Below are positions 1-8,167 of a stretch of DNA of 64,000 bases, in pieces; within the stretch, counting starts at the first letter, position 1, and each line of letters begins with the position of its first letter. The position numbers were made by a program, and so were the translations under genes. The DNA is taken from the NCBI GenBank assembly GCA_035295125.1, contig DATGJP010000020.1, positions 248,001 through 312,000 on the forward strand. Reading direction: 5' to 3'. Origin of the DNA: JAICMB01 sp035295125. Lineage in GTDB: Bacteria; Acidobacteriota; Terriglobia; Bryobacterales; Bryobacteraceae. Under the pieces are notes generated by a model that was given only the letters and a program-made list of their open reading frames with translations, did not search any database and was not told the DNA's origin.

Positions 1-152
1 ATCCAGCGCAGTTCCGCCGGGACTACGAGCGTGAAGTGGTGTCCCTTTTTCGACGCCAATGGGGGTGGCAGCGGAGCCTCGCGGGAGCCTGGCTGTACTT
101 CTTCCAAACCTGCTTTTCGATTGTATGGAACGCACCCGGAGAACACTTCGAT

Positions 153-2546
153 ATGCTGACAAACGATCTGTCATATGCCCTTCGCGGCCTTTGGCGCAAT
201 CCCTGGTTCGCCGCCGTCGCTATTACGACACTTGCGCTGGGGGTCGGAGTCAACGCCGCGCTTTTCAGCGTTGTTAAATCCGTCCTCTTCGGGAGCCTGC
301 CATACACGAAGCCCGATCAACTGGTGCGAGTCTGGATCCGCAATCCCAAGCAAGGGTTCGAACACGACATTTCGAATCTGCCACGGCTCGAGGACTGGCG
401 GCACGCTCCGTGCTTTGAGGGATTGGCGGGGTTCACTTCCGCAAGCCTGATTTTCACCCGGGCCGGCGAACCAGTGCAGCTTCGTGGGGCCCAGGTAACG
501 GCGGACTTTTTCCGCGTAATGGGGATTCATCCCCAGTATGGCCAAGGCTTCGATGCCGGCGACGATCAGGATGGGCGTCCTCGCAAAATCGTCATCAGCC
601 ATGAATTCTGGCTACGCCAGTTCAGTGGCGACCCCGCGGTCATCGGACGGCAATTGGAGTTGAGCGGCCACTCGTACCAACTGACCGGAGTCGCGCCACC
701 GGCGATCCACTTTCCGGAGCGGGATCTCGATTTCTGGGTTCCGCTCATGATAAACGAGCGCCTGCGCCAGAGCCGCGGGAATTTCTGGCTGAACGTTGTG
801 GGACGCCTTCGGGACGGAGTCACGCTTCGGCGGGCGCAAAACGAGATGGATGCGTTCTCGCGGGCCCTGGCCGCCCAACACCCCGAGGATCGGGATCTGG
901 CCGGCGTTGCCCTGGTCAGTCTTAGAGACGATCTTACGGGGCCCATCCAGGCGGCCCTCGCGGTTTTGAGCGGAGCGGTGCTCTGCATTCTGTTGATTTG
1001 CTGCGCGAATATTGCCGGGATGCTTTCGGCACGGGCTGCAACTCGATCGTCCGAACTAGCCATTCGGACCGTACTCGGCGCCGGTCGCAGCCGGGTAGTG
1101 CGCCAACTGCTGACGGAGGCCGTGCTGCTGTTTTCCATTGGTGGCGTTGTCGGAATCGCGGCGGGCTACGGTGGCGTGGCCATTCTGTTGCGCCTGGTCC
1201 CCCCGGAACTCCCGCAGTTGCGGGACACGAGGTTGGATCTCACGGTCGCAGGCCTGGCGTTGGCTGCCTCCATGGCCGCGGGCTTAATATTCGGTCTCTT
1301 GCCGGCGCTCCAGGTTTCACAATTCAATCTGTCGAGTGGCATTCGCCAGGGGGCTCGTGGGCTTGCCGGCCACCTCAATACCCGCCGTCTCCGATCCGTC
1401 CTCACTGTGGGAGAGATGGCGCTCGCGATGATACTTTTCACTGGTGCATGCCTTCTGATTCGTAGTTTCGAGCGCGTCGAGCACGTCTCACTCGGCTACG
1501 ACCCTCGCGATGTCGCCATCGCGGAAGTGCAGCTTCCTTCCTCCCGCTATGGCAACAGGCAGAAGGTAGCGGAATTTTACAACGCTATGCTCGATCGCCT
1601 CAGGCATACTTCCGGGATCCAGGCTGTCGGCGGAATCAACTCTTTCTTCTTAAGCCGTCTTCCCGACTCGGGACTGTTCAGCATTGAAGGGCGGCCGGAC
1701 CGGATCTCCATGCCGCTCACTACCGACGCCGTTACTCCCGGGTTCTTCGCCGCAATGAAGATTCCACTGATCCGCGGCCGATTCTTCGACGACCACGATC
1801 GCGCGGATACCGTACCGGTCGCCATCATCAATCAGACCACCGCCGACCGCTATTGGCGAAACGGAGACCCACTGGGAAAGCGCATTACCTTCGGTGCTTC
1901 CGATAATCCGAGCGCACGCTGGTACACCATCGTTGGCGTAGTGGCCGATACAAGGCGCGCCGGGGCCGATCAGCCGGTGTTCACGGAGTCGTATCAGTCA
2001 TTCGCACAGGAGCCTCAGCACCAAATGCAAATTGTAATTCGGGGCCTGGGAGCCGGTGCCGCGCTGCAAGCCGCCATTCGCGCCGTTGATCCAGGTCAGC
2101 CGGTGGCCAGGTTCGCCAGCCTCGACGCGGCTCTGGGGGACCAGATGGCCTCTCGCCGATTTACGACCTTTCTTCTTGGCCTGTTTGCGGCTACCGCCCT
2201 GTTCATCACCGGCGTGGGACTCTACGGACTGCTCTCTTATCTCGTGACGCAGCGAGTCCGGGAGTTCGGCATCCGGGTAGCGCTCGGCGCACAACCCCGT
2301 AATGTCCTTTGGCTTGTGATCTCGCGAGTGGGAAGCCTGGCGGCCTGCGGCTTGATTGCCGGCACTCTGGGTGCGCTCGGTTTGGGCCGCTTAATGGATT
2401 CCTTACTCTTCGGAGTTACGCATTTCGATGCGGGCAGTTATTTCGCCGCAGCCGCTGGATTACTCCTGATCGCGCTTGCAGCGGCGGTTTCGCCCGCTGT
2501 CCGCGCCGTACGGACGAGCCCGATCATCAGCCTGCGAGCCGAGTGA
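153..2546 (+). CDS. ADOP-type ABC transporter permease (duplicated MacB/FtsX)
   Basis: Inner-membrane permease of the acidobacterial ADOP kind, in which the MacB periplasmic core domain plus FtsX domain is present twice (797 aa). The first core follows a TM helix at about residues 18-40 and the first FtsX block (CANIAGMLSARAA, then the ELAIRTVLGAGR signature) lies near 285-390. The second FtsX block near the C-terminus carries LYGLLSYLVTQRVREFGIR. Such permeases presumably work with a MacB-like ATPase encoded elsewhere, on an unknown substrate. The frame is open upstream to an ATG at 36, but I chose the ATG at 153 because a GGAG lies about 11 nt upstream and ADOPs usually begin MLxDLxYALRxLxRNP. 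No PadR gene is visible upstream, though the window edge may hide one. Confidence 0.88.
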   Translation: MLTNDLSYALRGLWRNPWFAAVAITTLALGVGVNAALFSVVKSVLFGSLPYTKPDQLVRVWIRNPKQGFEHDISNLPRLEDWRHAPCFEGLAGFTSASLIFTRAGEPVQLRGAQVTADFFRVMGIHPQYGQGFDAGDDQDGRPRKIVISHEFWLRQFSGDPAVIGRQLELSGHSYQLTGVAPPAIHFPERDLDFWVPLMINERLRQSRGNFWLNVVGRLRDGVTLRRAQNEMDAFSRALAAQHPEDRDLAGVALVSLRDDLTGPIQAALAVLSGAVLCILLICCANIAGMLSARAATRSSELAIRTVLGAGRSRVVRQLLTEAVLLFSIGGVVGIAAGYGGVAILLRLVPPELPQLRDTRLDLTVAGLALAASMAAGLIFGLLPALQVSQFNLSSGIRQGARGLAGHLNTRRLRSVLTVGEMALAMILFTGACLLIRSFERVEHVSLGYDPRDVAIAEVQLPSSRYGNRQKVAEFYNAMLDRLRHTSGIQAVGGINSFFLSRLPDSGLFSIEGRPDRISMPLTTDAVTPGFFAAMKIPLIRGRFFDDHDRADTVPVAIINQTTADRYWRNGDPLGKRITFGASDNPSARWYTIVGVVADTRRAGADQPVFTESYQSFAQEPQHQMQIVIRGLGAGAALQAAIRAVDPGQPVARFASLDAALGDQMASRRFTTFLLGLFAATALFITGVGLYGLLSYLVTQRVREFGIRVALGAQPRNVLWLVISRVGSLAACGLIAGTLGALGLGRLMDSLLFGVTHFDAGSYFAAAAGLLLIALAAAVSPAVRAVRTSPIISLRAE

Positions 2547-2669
2547 AGCCTATGTGTCGCGGCCTAAATATGCCTCGGTCCACGGCTCACCCAGGTTGCA
2601 CTGGCGCCGATCTCCGAGGTGAGTAACGGCGAGCAGAAAGCAATCGCACGCTACGGACGCGAAGTCCGG

Positions 2670-3005
2670 TTAAGGGTGGCGAGGCAGGTTTGGCGGCACG
2701 CCCAGGTGTTTTGTGCCCCAGCCACACATCGCCTCCATGATGGGAATGAGTTCACTCCCCGCGTCGCTCAACATGTAGTCCACACGGGGAGGAACGGAGT
2801 TGGTGACGAGGCGGTCGATGACTCCATCGCGCTGCAGTTCCCGGAGTTGAGCCGTCAGCACCTTCTCGCTGACTCCTGGCAGGAGGTCACGAATCTCCGC
2901 GAAGCGCCGGGATCCAAACGACAAGTGCCAGACGATCAGGACCTTCCATTTGCCTGCAATAACGTTCGAGGTAGCCTGTACCGGGCATCCGAAATGATCT
3001 TTCAT
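2670..3005 (-). CDS. HxlR-family winged-helix transcriptional regulator
   Basis: Small DNA-binding regulator (111 aa) with the full HxlR winged-helix fold: an N-terminal FGCPVQAT segment with the Cys that often senses redox or electrophile stress in this family, then GKWKVLIVWHLSFGSRRFAEI and LPGVSEKVLTAQLRELQRDGVI (helix-turn-helix) and a wing ending in YMLSDAGSELIPI. It is transcribed divergently from the SnoaL-like/NmrA-like pair, the usual arrangement in which an HxlR protein controls an NAD(P)-dependent reductase operon. Regulation of that pair and of itself is inferred from position only. Confidence 0.9.
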   Translation of the reverse strand: MKDHFGCPVQATSNVIAGKWKVLIVWHLSFGSRRFAEIRDLLPGVSEKVLTAQLRELQRDGVIDRLVTNSVPPRVDYMLSDAGSELIPIMEAMCGWGTKHLGVPPNLPRHP

Positions 3006-3130
3006 TCACCTGTTCTCCTCAACATAGCAAAGGCGGCTTACAAAATTGTGCGCACTTCCCGGATTTCCGGCCATACGTTATCTTCGATGTGAAGCATAAG
3101 AAGCTCGATCTTAATTTGAGGAGTGGAACC
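3006..3130. promoter_or_regulatory. Divergent promoter region between HxlR regulator and SnoaL/NmrA operon
   Basis: This 125-bp gap separates two divergent starts and must hold both promoters. It contains the perfect 8-bp palindrome GTGCGCAC preceded by ACAAAATT, a plausible regulator site. On the plus strand GAGGAG at 3118-3123 is a good ribosome binding site for the GTG at 3131. No -35/-10 pair can be assigned with confidence. Confidence 0.4.
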
Positions 3131-3523
3131 GTGGCAACGGAATTGACGTTAGAACAGATGAAGCAGTTTGTAAAACGCCATTTCGAGGATTTTGTTAACA
3201 ATCGAGACGCCGCCGTGATCCGCAAGAACATGACACCCGATTTCTATGATCACGATGGGCCCGGTGGAAAGCCTGCCGGAGTGGATGAAGACGAAAAGAT
3301 GATGGTGGCGATGTACAAGTCTATGCCGGACCTGCGTGTCACCATTGCCGACATGATCGCCGAGGGCGACAAAGTGATGTGCCGCAACGTCTGGCGTTGG
3401 ACGGATGCGACATCAGGCAAAAGGATGGAGTTTCATGGTTTTGTGCTCTGGCGCTTCGAGGGGAACAAAATTGCCGAACGTTGGGCGACGGTCACGGCGC
3501 CGGCCGAGGGAGGAGTAGCATGA
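3131..3523 (+). CDS. SnoaL-like / ester cyclase family protein
   Basis: Small alpha+beta-barrel protein (130 aa) of the NTF2/SnoaL superfamily. Typical features are the N-terminal helix with FVKRHFEDFVNNRDA, the MTPDFYDHDG strand, the MPDLRVTIADMIAEGDKVMCR core and the C-terminal strand FVLWRFEGNKIAERWATV. Members range from polyketide cyclases to proteins of unknown role, so the substrate is unknown. I prefer the GTG at 3131 to the ATG at 3089 because GAGGAG lies 7 nt upstream of it and nothing comparable precedes the ATG. The stop overlaps the next start as ATGA, so the two genes are translationally coupled. Confidence 0.85.
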   Translation: MATELTLEQMKQFVKRHFEDFVNNRDAAVIRKNMTPDFYDHDGPGGKPAGVDEDEKMMVAMYKSMPDLRVTIADMIAEGDKVMCRNVWRWTDATSGKRMEFHGFVLWRFEGNKIAERWATVTAPAEGGVA

Positions 3524-4374
3524 TACTCATTACGGGCGCCTCAGGAAATGTTGGTGGCGCCGTTCTCAAAGAAGCTCTCAAGACAAACACACCTTTGCGG
3601 GCCATGTATCGCACCCGAGAGGATGCGGGAAAGGCGCCTGCCGGTGTTTCGACAGCAATCGCCGATTTTAGTGACAAGCAGAGCCTGCGCGGCGCGCTCG
3701 ACGGTGTCACCGCGGTGTACCTGGTCTGTTCCCCCGTCCCGGAGCTTGTGGAACTCGAAGGCAATGTGGTGGATGTTTGCCGGGAAAGCGGAGTGCGACA
3801 TTTGGTTCTCAACTCTGCACTCGGAGCCGGAGACTATCCCAAATCTTTTCCAGGTTGGCACCGCAAGGTCGAGGAGAAAGTAAAGTCATCCGGGCTCGAC
3901 TATACGATTCTGCGGCCGAACACCTTCATGCAAAACATCCCGGCATTCTACGCTCCCAGCATCAGGGCTGAAGGGGCGTTCTATGCCGCAATGGGAACGG
4001 CGCGGACCAGCTTCATCGACGTCCGCGATATCGCCGTCGCGGCGGTGAAGGCGCTCACCGCGCCGGGACACGCGGGCAATACTTACGAGTTGAACGGGCC
4101 TGAGGCGCTCACGTACAGCGATCTGGCAGGGAAGATCTCGCGCGTGAGCGGCCGGAAGGTACAGTACGTGGACATTCCCGCCGAACAACAGAAGCAAGCC
4201 ATGCTCAGCCGGCAAATGCCGGAGTGGCTGGTAACGGCTCTTCTCGACCTGCAGGCTTACTACACCGCTGGGCAGGGCGGCGAAGTGGATGATGTGCTCG
4301 CGAATCTTCTCGGGCGTGCGCCAACGACCATGGATCAGTTTCTCGCTGAGTTCGCGGATAGTTTCAAGCCGTAG
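3520..4374 (+). CDS. NmrA-like NAD(P)-binding oxidoreductase
   Basis: Atypical short-chain dehydrogenase (284 aa) of the NmrA / NAD(P)H:quinone oxidoreductase type. The Rossmann motif GASGNVGG occupies residues 6-13. Later blocks are VYLVCSP, the SGLDYTILRPNTFMQN segment and TSFIDVRDIAVAAVKALT, all characteristic of this family. The catalytic Tyr-xxx-Lys of classical SDRs is not obvious, as is usual here. The ATG is embedded in the stop of the SnoaL-like gene (ATGA). Likely role: reduction or sensing of a small quinone- or flavin-type substrate under the divergent HxlR regulator; the substrate is inferred only in general terms. Confidence 0.87.
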   Translation: MILITGASGNVGGAVLKEALKTNTPLRAMYRTREDAGKAPAGVSTAIADFSDKQSLRGALDGVTAVYLVCSPVPELVELEGNVVDVCRESGVRHLVLNSALGAGDYPKSFPGWHRKVEEKVKSSGLDYTILRPNTFMQNIPAFYAPSIRAEGAFYAAMGTARTSFIDVRDIAVAAVKALTAPGHAGNTYELNGPEALTYSDLAGKISRVSGRKVQYVDIPAEQQKQAMLSRQMPEWLVTALLDLQAYYTAGQGGEVDDVLANLLGRAPTTMDQFLAEFADSFKP

Positions 4375-4385
4375 TGAGCGTCAAG

Positions 4386-4402
4386 AGGCATGCTGAATGC
4401 CT
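4386..4402. repeat. Short palindrome (AGGCAT / ATGCCT hairpin)
   Basis: Directly after the NmrA-like gene, arms AGGCAT and ATGCCT enclose the 5-nt loop GCTGA. A related element with arms GCAGGC/GCCTGC and loop CTTCA occurs at 5797-5813, so this is probably one member of the small dispersed palindromes of this genome. There is no T-tract, so terminator function is uncertain. Confidence 0.45.
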
Positions 4403-4487
4403 GCTCCGCCCCTGCACAGTCCGACCCAACCCCAAGACCAAGCGACATTGACTCTGAAGGCCGCGGTACTGCGGTACCTTGTTGACA

Positions 4488-5414
4488 GTGCCGCATCGGT
4501 CTGGTTTTGTTTCGATCCTCGGGCGCCCTAACGCCGGCAAGTCGACGCTTTTGAATGCGCTCATCGGCGATAAGCTGGCCATCGTCTCGGAAAAGCCGCA
4601 AACAACTCGGACGGCCGTGCAGGGTGTGCTCACTGTGGCGGAAGCCCAGATCGTTTTTCTGGACACGCCTGGTATTCACAAGTCCGACTCCCTGATCAAT
4701 AAGCGGATGATGGGCGTGGTCCGCGATGCGCTGTCTGATCGCGATATTCTGCTCTACCTGACCGATTGCACGCGCCCGTTCACGGAACAGGACGAGCACG
4801 CGGTGTCCATCCTCAAGGGAATCGACTCTCCCGCGTTCCTGCTCCTGAACAAGATTGATGCGCTCGATGACAAGCGCCAGATGCTTCCACGCATCGAGCA
4901 GTTCAAGGCTCTACATGAATTCGCGGAGTTTGTTCCCGTGTCCGCGCGCGACGGTACAGGCCTCGATGAGTTGAAGAAGCTGATTATCGACCGCTTACCT
5001 GAAGGACCCGCCTATTTTCCCGCCGACTACATGACCGATCAGCCGGAACGCTTCCTGGCGGCCGAGATGATACGCGAGAAGATTCTGCGGGAAACGCGGC
5101 AGGAGGTTCCGCACGCGATCGCCGTTATGGTCGAAAAATGGGAGGACACGCCGAAACTCGTTCGCATCTCCGCCATCGTTTACGTCGAGCGGCCGGGGCA
5201 GAAGGCAATCGTGATCGGCGCGAAAGGCGCGACGATGAAGAAGATCGGCACACTGGCGCGGCACGAAATCGAGTCGATGCTGGCGCGAAAAGTGTTCCTC
5301 GAAATCTTCGTCAAAGTGCGGCCCAACTGGCGTGAGAGCCCTGAGTTTCTGAATGCGATAGACTGGCGTTCAATGACCGGCAACGAGACAGATGCCGGAT
5401 CGGACACGGACTGA
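4488..5414 (+). CDS. era: GTPase Era (ribosome assembly)
   Basis: Era GTPase (308 aa from this start), which binds 16S rRNA and assists 30S maturation. G1 is GRPNAGKS at residues 12-19, G3 is DTPGIHK near 59, G4 is NKID near 122 and a SARDGTG G5 segment follows. The C-terminal KH domain contains VIGAKGATMKKIG. Length and order match the family. The frame opens at TTG 4479 and TTG 4482; I chose GTG 4488 because most Era proteins begin a few residues before the SGFVxxxGRPN block, but no strong ribosome binding site decides it. The stop overlaps the BON gene by one base (TGATG). Confidence 0.95.
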   Translation: MPHRSGFVSILGRPNAGKSTLLNALIGDKLAIVSEKPQTTRTAVQGVLTVAEAQIVFLDTPGIHKSDSLINKRMMGVVRDALSDRDILLYLTDCTRPFTEQDEHAVSILKGIDSPAFLLLNKIDALDDKRQMLPRIEQFKALHEFAEFVPVSARDGTGLDELKKLIIDRLPEGPAYFPADYMTDQPERFLAAEMIREKILRETRQEVPHAIAVMVEKWEDTPKLVRISAIVYVERPGQKAIVIGAKGATMKKIGTLARHEIESMLARKVFLEIFVKVRPNWRESPEFLNAIDWRSMTGNETDAGSDTD

Positions 5415-5698
5415 TGACACGACTCTTTTCATTAATTGTGGTATTCGCACTCGTTCTCGCACCGGTTTTTGCGCAGAAGGCACACAGCGACGATGAACTC
5501 ATGGACCAGGTGCGCATTAGGCTGGCTGGCGATATCGATGTAAAAGGCGCCAACATTGATGTTGCCGTGAAAGACGGCGTTGTAACGCTCAAGGGTAAAG
5601 TCGAAAACGACAAGCAACGGTCGCGGGCGGAGAAGCTCACGAAGAAGGTAAAGGGCGTCAAGGCGGTGGACAATCAGTTGGTGATTGGGCCGCGGTAG
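5414..5698 (+). CDS. Secreted BON-domain protein
   Basis: Small exported protein (94 aa): signal peptide MTRLFSLIVVFALVLAPVFA, then a single BON domain of about 70 residues with VKDGVVTLKGKVENDKQRSRAEKLTKKVKGVKAVDNQLVI. BON domains bind phospholipid or stabilise the envelope (OsmY, Kon/LysM families). It is coupled to era through a TGATG overlap. Periplasmic location is inferred from the signal peptide; the specific role is unknown. Confidence 0.85.
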   Translation: MTRLFSLIVVFALVLAPVFAQKAHSDDELMDQVRIRLAGDIDVKGANIDVAVKDGVVTLKGKVENDKQRSRAEKLTKKVKGVKAVDNQLVIGPR

Positions 5699-5796
5699 TC
5701 GAGGGATGGCGCAGTAGTGATCTGATCCTTGAGCCGTGATCTCGTGTTCCCGCAGTCGTGGACCCGGATGAGACGGTCGAACTGTGGAAGGGTCGA

Positions 5797-5858
5797 GCAG
5801 GCCTTCAGCCTGCCTTTGGACCTCACCGGGCATGCGCAGGGGAAACCGCCTGCGCCAC
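5797..5858. repeat. Two adjacent GC-rich palindromic repeats, second overlaps PQQ gene end
   Basis: First unit: arms GCAGGC (5797-5802) and GCCTGC (5808-5813) with loop CTTCA. Second unit: 5829-5858, with arms GCGCAGG (5834-5840) and CCTGCGC (5849-5855). The second is a slightly degraded, reverse-oriented copy of the palindrome at 23618-23648. It lies inside the 3' end of the minus-strand PQQ dehydrogenase and supplies that protein's last residues. Confidence 0.7.
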
Positions 5859-7415
5859 GACGCTCTCGGGAAGGGCGAACGCGTACAAGCTTTCTCCTGC
5901 CGCGAACACCAGGTATTGCCGGCCGTCCACCTTGTAAGTCATCGGCGAATTGCCGACATGGGCTCCGATATTCACGTGCCAAAGAGTCTCGCCGCTGGTC
6001 GAATCCCACGCCATCAGGAGGCCTGTGTTGTCGGCTGTAAAGAGCAGGTTGCCGGCGGTGGTGAGGATACCGGCCGTGCCCTCTCCGTTACCGATGTCGT
6101 GGGTCCAGCGAATCTTGCCTGTCTTGTAGTCGATCGCCCGCACCGTCGAGTCAGCATAAAGGTTGCGATCGCGACCGCCCCATCCTTCCGCCTTCCCGAC
6201 CGCAGTGAGATAAAAGATGCTCCACAGGTGCCGGGCGCTCACGTAGAACAGTCCCGACTGCGGACTATAGCTCGGAGCCAGCCAATTCGTTGCCCCATCC
6301 GAGCCGGGAGACACCAGGGAGCCATCGGGTGCCGGATCCTTCCGTGTATCGCGAATCGGGCGGCCGTTATCGTCGATGCCCTTCGCCCAATTCGTTTCGA
6401 TGAAAGGCTTAGTCAGAAGGTGCTTTCCTGTGGCGCGGTCGAGCACGAAGAAATATCCGTTGCGGCTCGCCTGCGCGATCAGTCGGCGCTTGTGCCCATC
6501 GAAATCGCCATCGAAGAGAATGGGCGTTTGGACCGCATCCCAATCGTGTAAGTCGTGAGGCGAGGGTTGGAACGACCACACCAGCTTGCCGGTGGTGGGA
6601 TCGAGGGCCACGATCGAGCATGTGTAGAGATTGGCGCCCCGGCGTCCTTCGCCGGCGAGCACGGGATTCGGATTGCCCGTTCCCCAATACAGCAGGTTGA
6701 GTTCCGGATCGTACGTGCCGGTCATCCAGGTCATCCCGCCGCCATGAAAAATTGCGTCGCTGCCGTTGGGCCACGTTTCGGAACCGGCCTCGCCCGGTTT
6801 CGGCGCGGTATACCAGCGCCACTGCATTTTGCCGGTCTCAGGATCGTGGGATTCGAGATAACCCGGAATGTCCGTGACATCGCCCGACACGCCCACAATC
6901 ACGTGATTGCGAATGATGAGCGGAGCCATGGTTGCGAAGTACCCCAACTTCACATCGCCCAACTCCACCTTCCAGCGCTCCGATCCATCGCGCGCGTTGA
7001 GGCACACCAGATGGCAATCCGGCGTTTCGAAATAGAGCCAGTTCTTGTACATTCCGACGCCGCGATTGCCGATGTGATCGCCGCCGTTGGAAGTGTATTT
7101 GTAGTGCCAGATTTCACGCCCGGTGCGCGCATCGATGGCCCAGACATGATCGGGCACGGTGAAATACATGATGCCGTCGACAACCAGGGGTGTCGACTTC
7201 ACCTGCGATAGGCCGGTGTGATACGCCCACGCCAGCGAGAGCAGCCGGATGTTGCTCTTGTTGATCTGATCGATCGGGCTGTAGCGGCGTCCCGAATAGT
7301 CGCCGTTGTAGGTGGGCCACGAATCGCCGGGACTGGCCAGCATGGCCGAGGATTCGACGCCCTGTTGCGCGAAAGCGGACGCCGTGGCCAGGACGAAAAC
7401 GATAAGGCGGGTCAC
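5823..7415 (-). CDS. PQQ-dependent dehydrogenase, beta-propeller quinoprotein
   Basis: Periplasmic quinoprotein (530 aa) of the methanol/ethanol dehydrogenase superfamily. A signal peptide (MTRLIVFVLATASAFA) is followed by propeller repeats with typical blades such as DSWPTYNGDYSGRRYSPIDQI, VWAIDARTGREIWHYKY, SIVALDPTTGKLVWSFQPSPHDLHDWD and LLMAWDSTSGETLWHVNIGAH. It should oxidise an alcohol or sugar and pass electrons to cytochrome c. The gene directly upstream is a di-heme cytochrome c overlapping by 4 nt, a natural acceptor. The last residues, VAQAVSPAHAR, do not fit a propeller blade and are the translation of a genomic palindromic repeat. Confidence 0.9.
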   Translation of the reverse strand: MTRLIVFVLATASAFAQQGVESSAMLASPGDSWPTYNGDYSGRRYSPIDQINKSNIRLLSLAWAYHTGLSQVKSTPLVVDGIMYFTVPDHVWAIDARTGREIWHYKYTSNGGDHIGNRGVGMYKNWLYFETPDCHLVCLNARDGSERWKVELGDVKLGYFATMAPLIIRNHVIVGVSGDVTDIPGYLESHDPETGKMQWRWYTAPKPGEAGSETWPNGSDAIFHGGGMTWMTGTYDPELNLLYWGTGNPNPVLAGEGRRGANLYTCSIVALDPTTGKLVWSFQPSPHDLHDWDAVQTPILFDGDFDGHKRRLIAQASRNGYFFVLDRATGKHLLTKPFIETNWAKGIDDNGRPIRDTRKDPAPDGSLVSPGSDGATNWLAPSYSPQSGLFYVSARHLWSIFYLTAVGKAEGWGGRDRNLYADSTVRAIDYKTGKIRWTHDIGNGEGTAGILTTAGNLLFTADNTGLLMAWDSTSGETLWHVNIGAHVGNSPMTYKVDGRQYLVFAAGESLYAFALPESVVAQAVSPAHAR

Positions 7416-8152
7416 TTCAGAGTCTCCAGGTAGGCAAACAGATTGTGTACATCGGCGTCCGAGTACTTGCTCAGCAACTCGCGATGTACCTGCATGGGGT
7501 CGTGTATCGAAACCTGCACGTGGTCGCGCGAAAACGACCGGTATTGGCCCGACTTGTCGCGAATGCCGACATCGAACTCGTCTATATTCATCAAACGACC
7601 GTCCACCTGCTGGCCCGACTGCAGCTTAACGGTCGCAGTCGGCTTCGGTCCGTGAGGGTAGAGGAAGCGCGACTGGAGATCGATGGGGGAGTATTTTCGC
7701 GCGATTCCGGCAAGGTCGCCCGTAGCCGAGTGGCAGTTCTTGCATCCACCTTCTCCTTCGAAGTACGCCTTCCCTTGCGACGCACTGCCGGTCAGCAGCT
7801 TTGCCAGCGGGTAATCGTTCGGAACGTGGGAACTGCCCAACGATTCGGCGACCCGCGCATGCAGGAACCCGACAATATCCGAGACCTGCTGGGCCGAGAG
7901 CGCGGGGAAAGCCGGCATGCCCTTATCGGGCCGCCCCTCTCTAATCACCGGCGCTATGAGATTGCCATTCTCGTCATGATTGACGAGCTGCGATCGGATC
8001 AAGTCGGGAGCGCGGTTGCCGGTGGCATCGTTGCCGTGACAGAAACCGCACGCGGAAACAAATTCGCGGCTGCCGCGAGCCGTCTTATCGTCCGCATGCA
8101 GGAGCATCCGGGAACCCGCCAGGCCTATGAAAACTATCAGGCACAAACGCAT
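7412..8152 (-). CDS. Di-heme c-type cytochrome
   Basis: Exported cytochrome c (246 aa) with two CxxCH heme sites: CGFCH about 35 residues in and CKNCH near the middle. Between them, RPDKGMPAFPALSAQQVSDIVGFLHA is a classic class-I cytochrome c tail supplying the distal Met. The C-terminal 80 residues (YSPIDLQSRFLYPHGPKPTATVKLQSGQQVDGRL) form a small beta domain common in acidobacterial proteins of this type. It is translated just before, and overlaps, the PQQ dehydrogenase, so it is very likely that enzyme's electron acceptor. Confidence 0.9.
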   Translation of the reverse strand: MRLCLIVFIGLAGSRMLLHADDKTARGSREFVSACGFCHGNDATGNRAPDLIRSQLVNHDENGNLIAPVIREGRPDKGMPAFPALSAQQVSDIVGFLHARVAESLGSSHVPNDYPLAKLLTGSASQGKAYFEGEGGCKNCHSATGDLAGIARKYSPIDLQSRFLYPHGPKPTATVKLQSGQQVDGRLMNIDEFDVGIRDKSGQYRSFSRDHVQVSIHDPMQVHRELLSKYSDADVHNLFAYLETLK

Positions 8153-8167
8153 GTCAATGCCACTAGT

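Noticed and set aside
36..152. Upstream extension of the first permease from ATG 36
   Set aside because: The extra 39 residues do not resemble the ADOP N-terminus and the ATG at 153 has a ribosome binding site and the canonical start.
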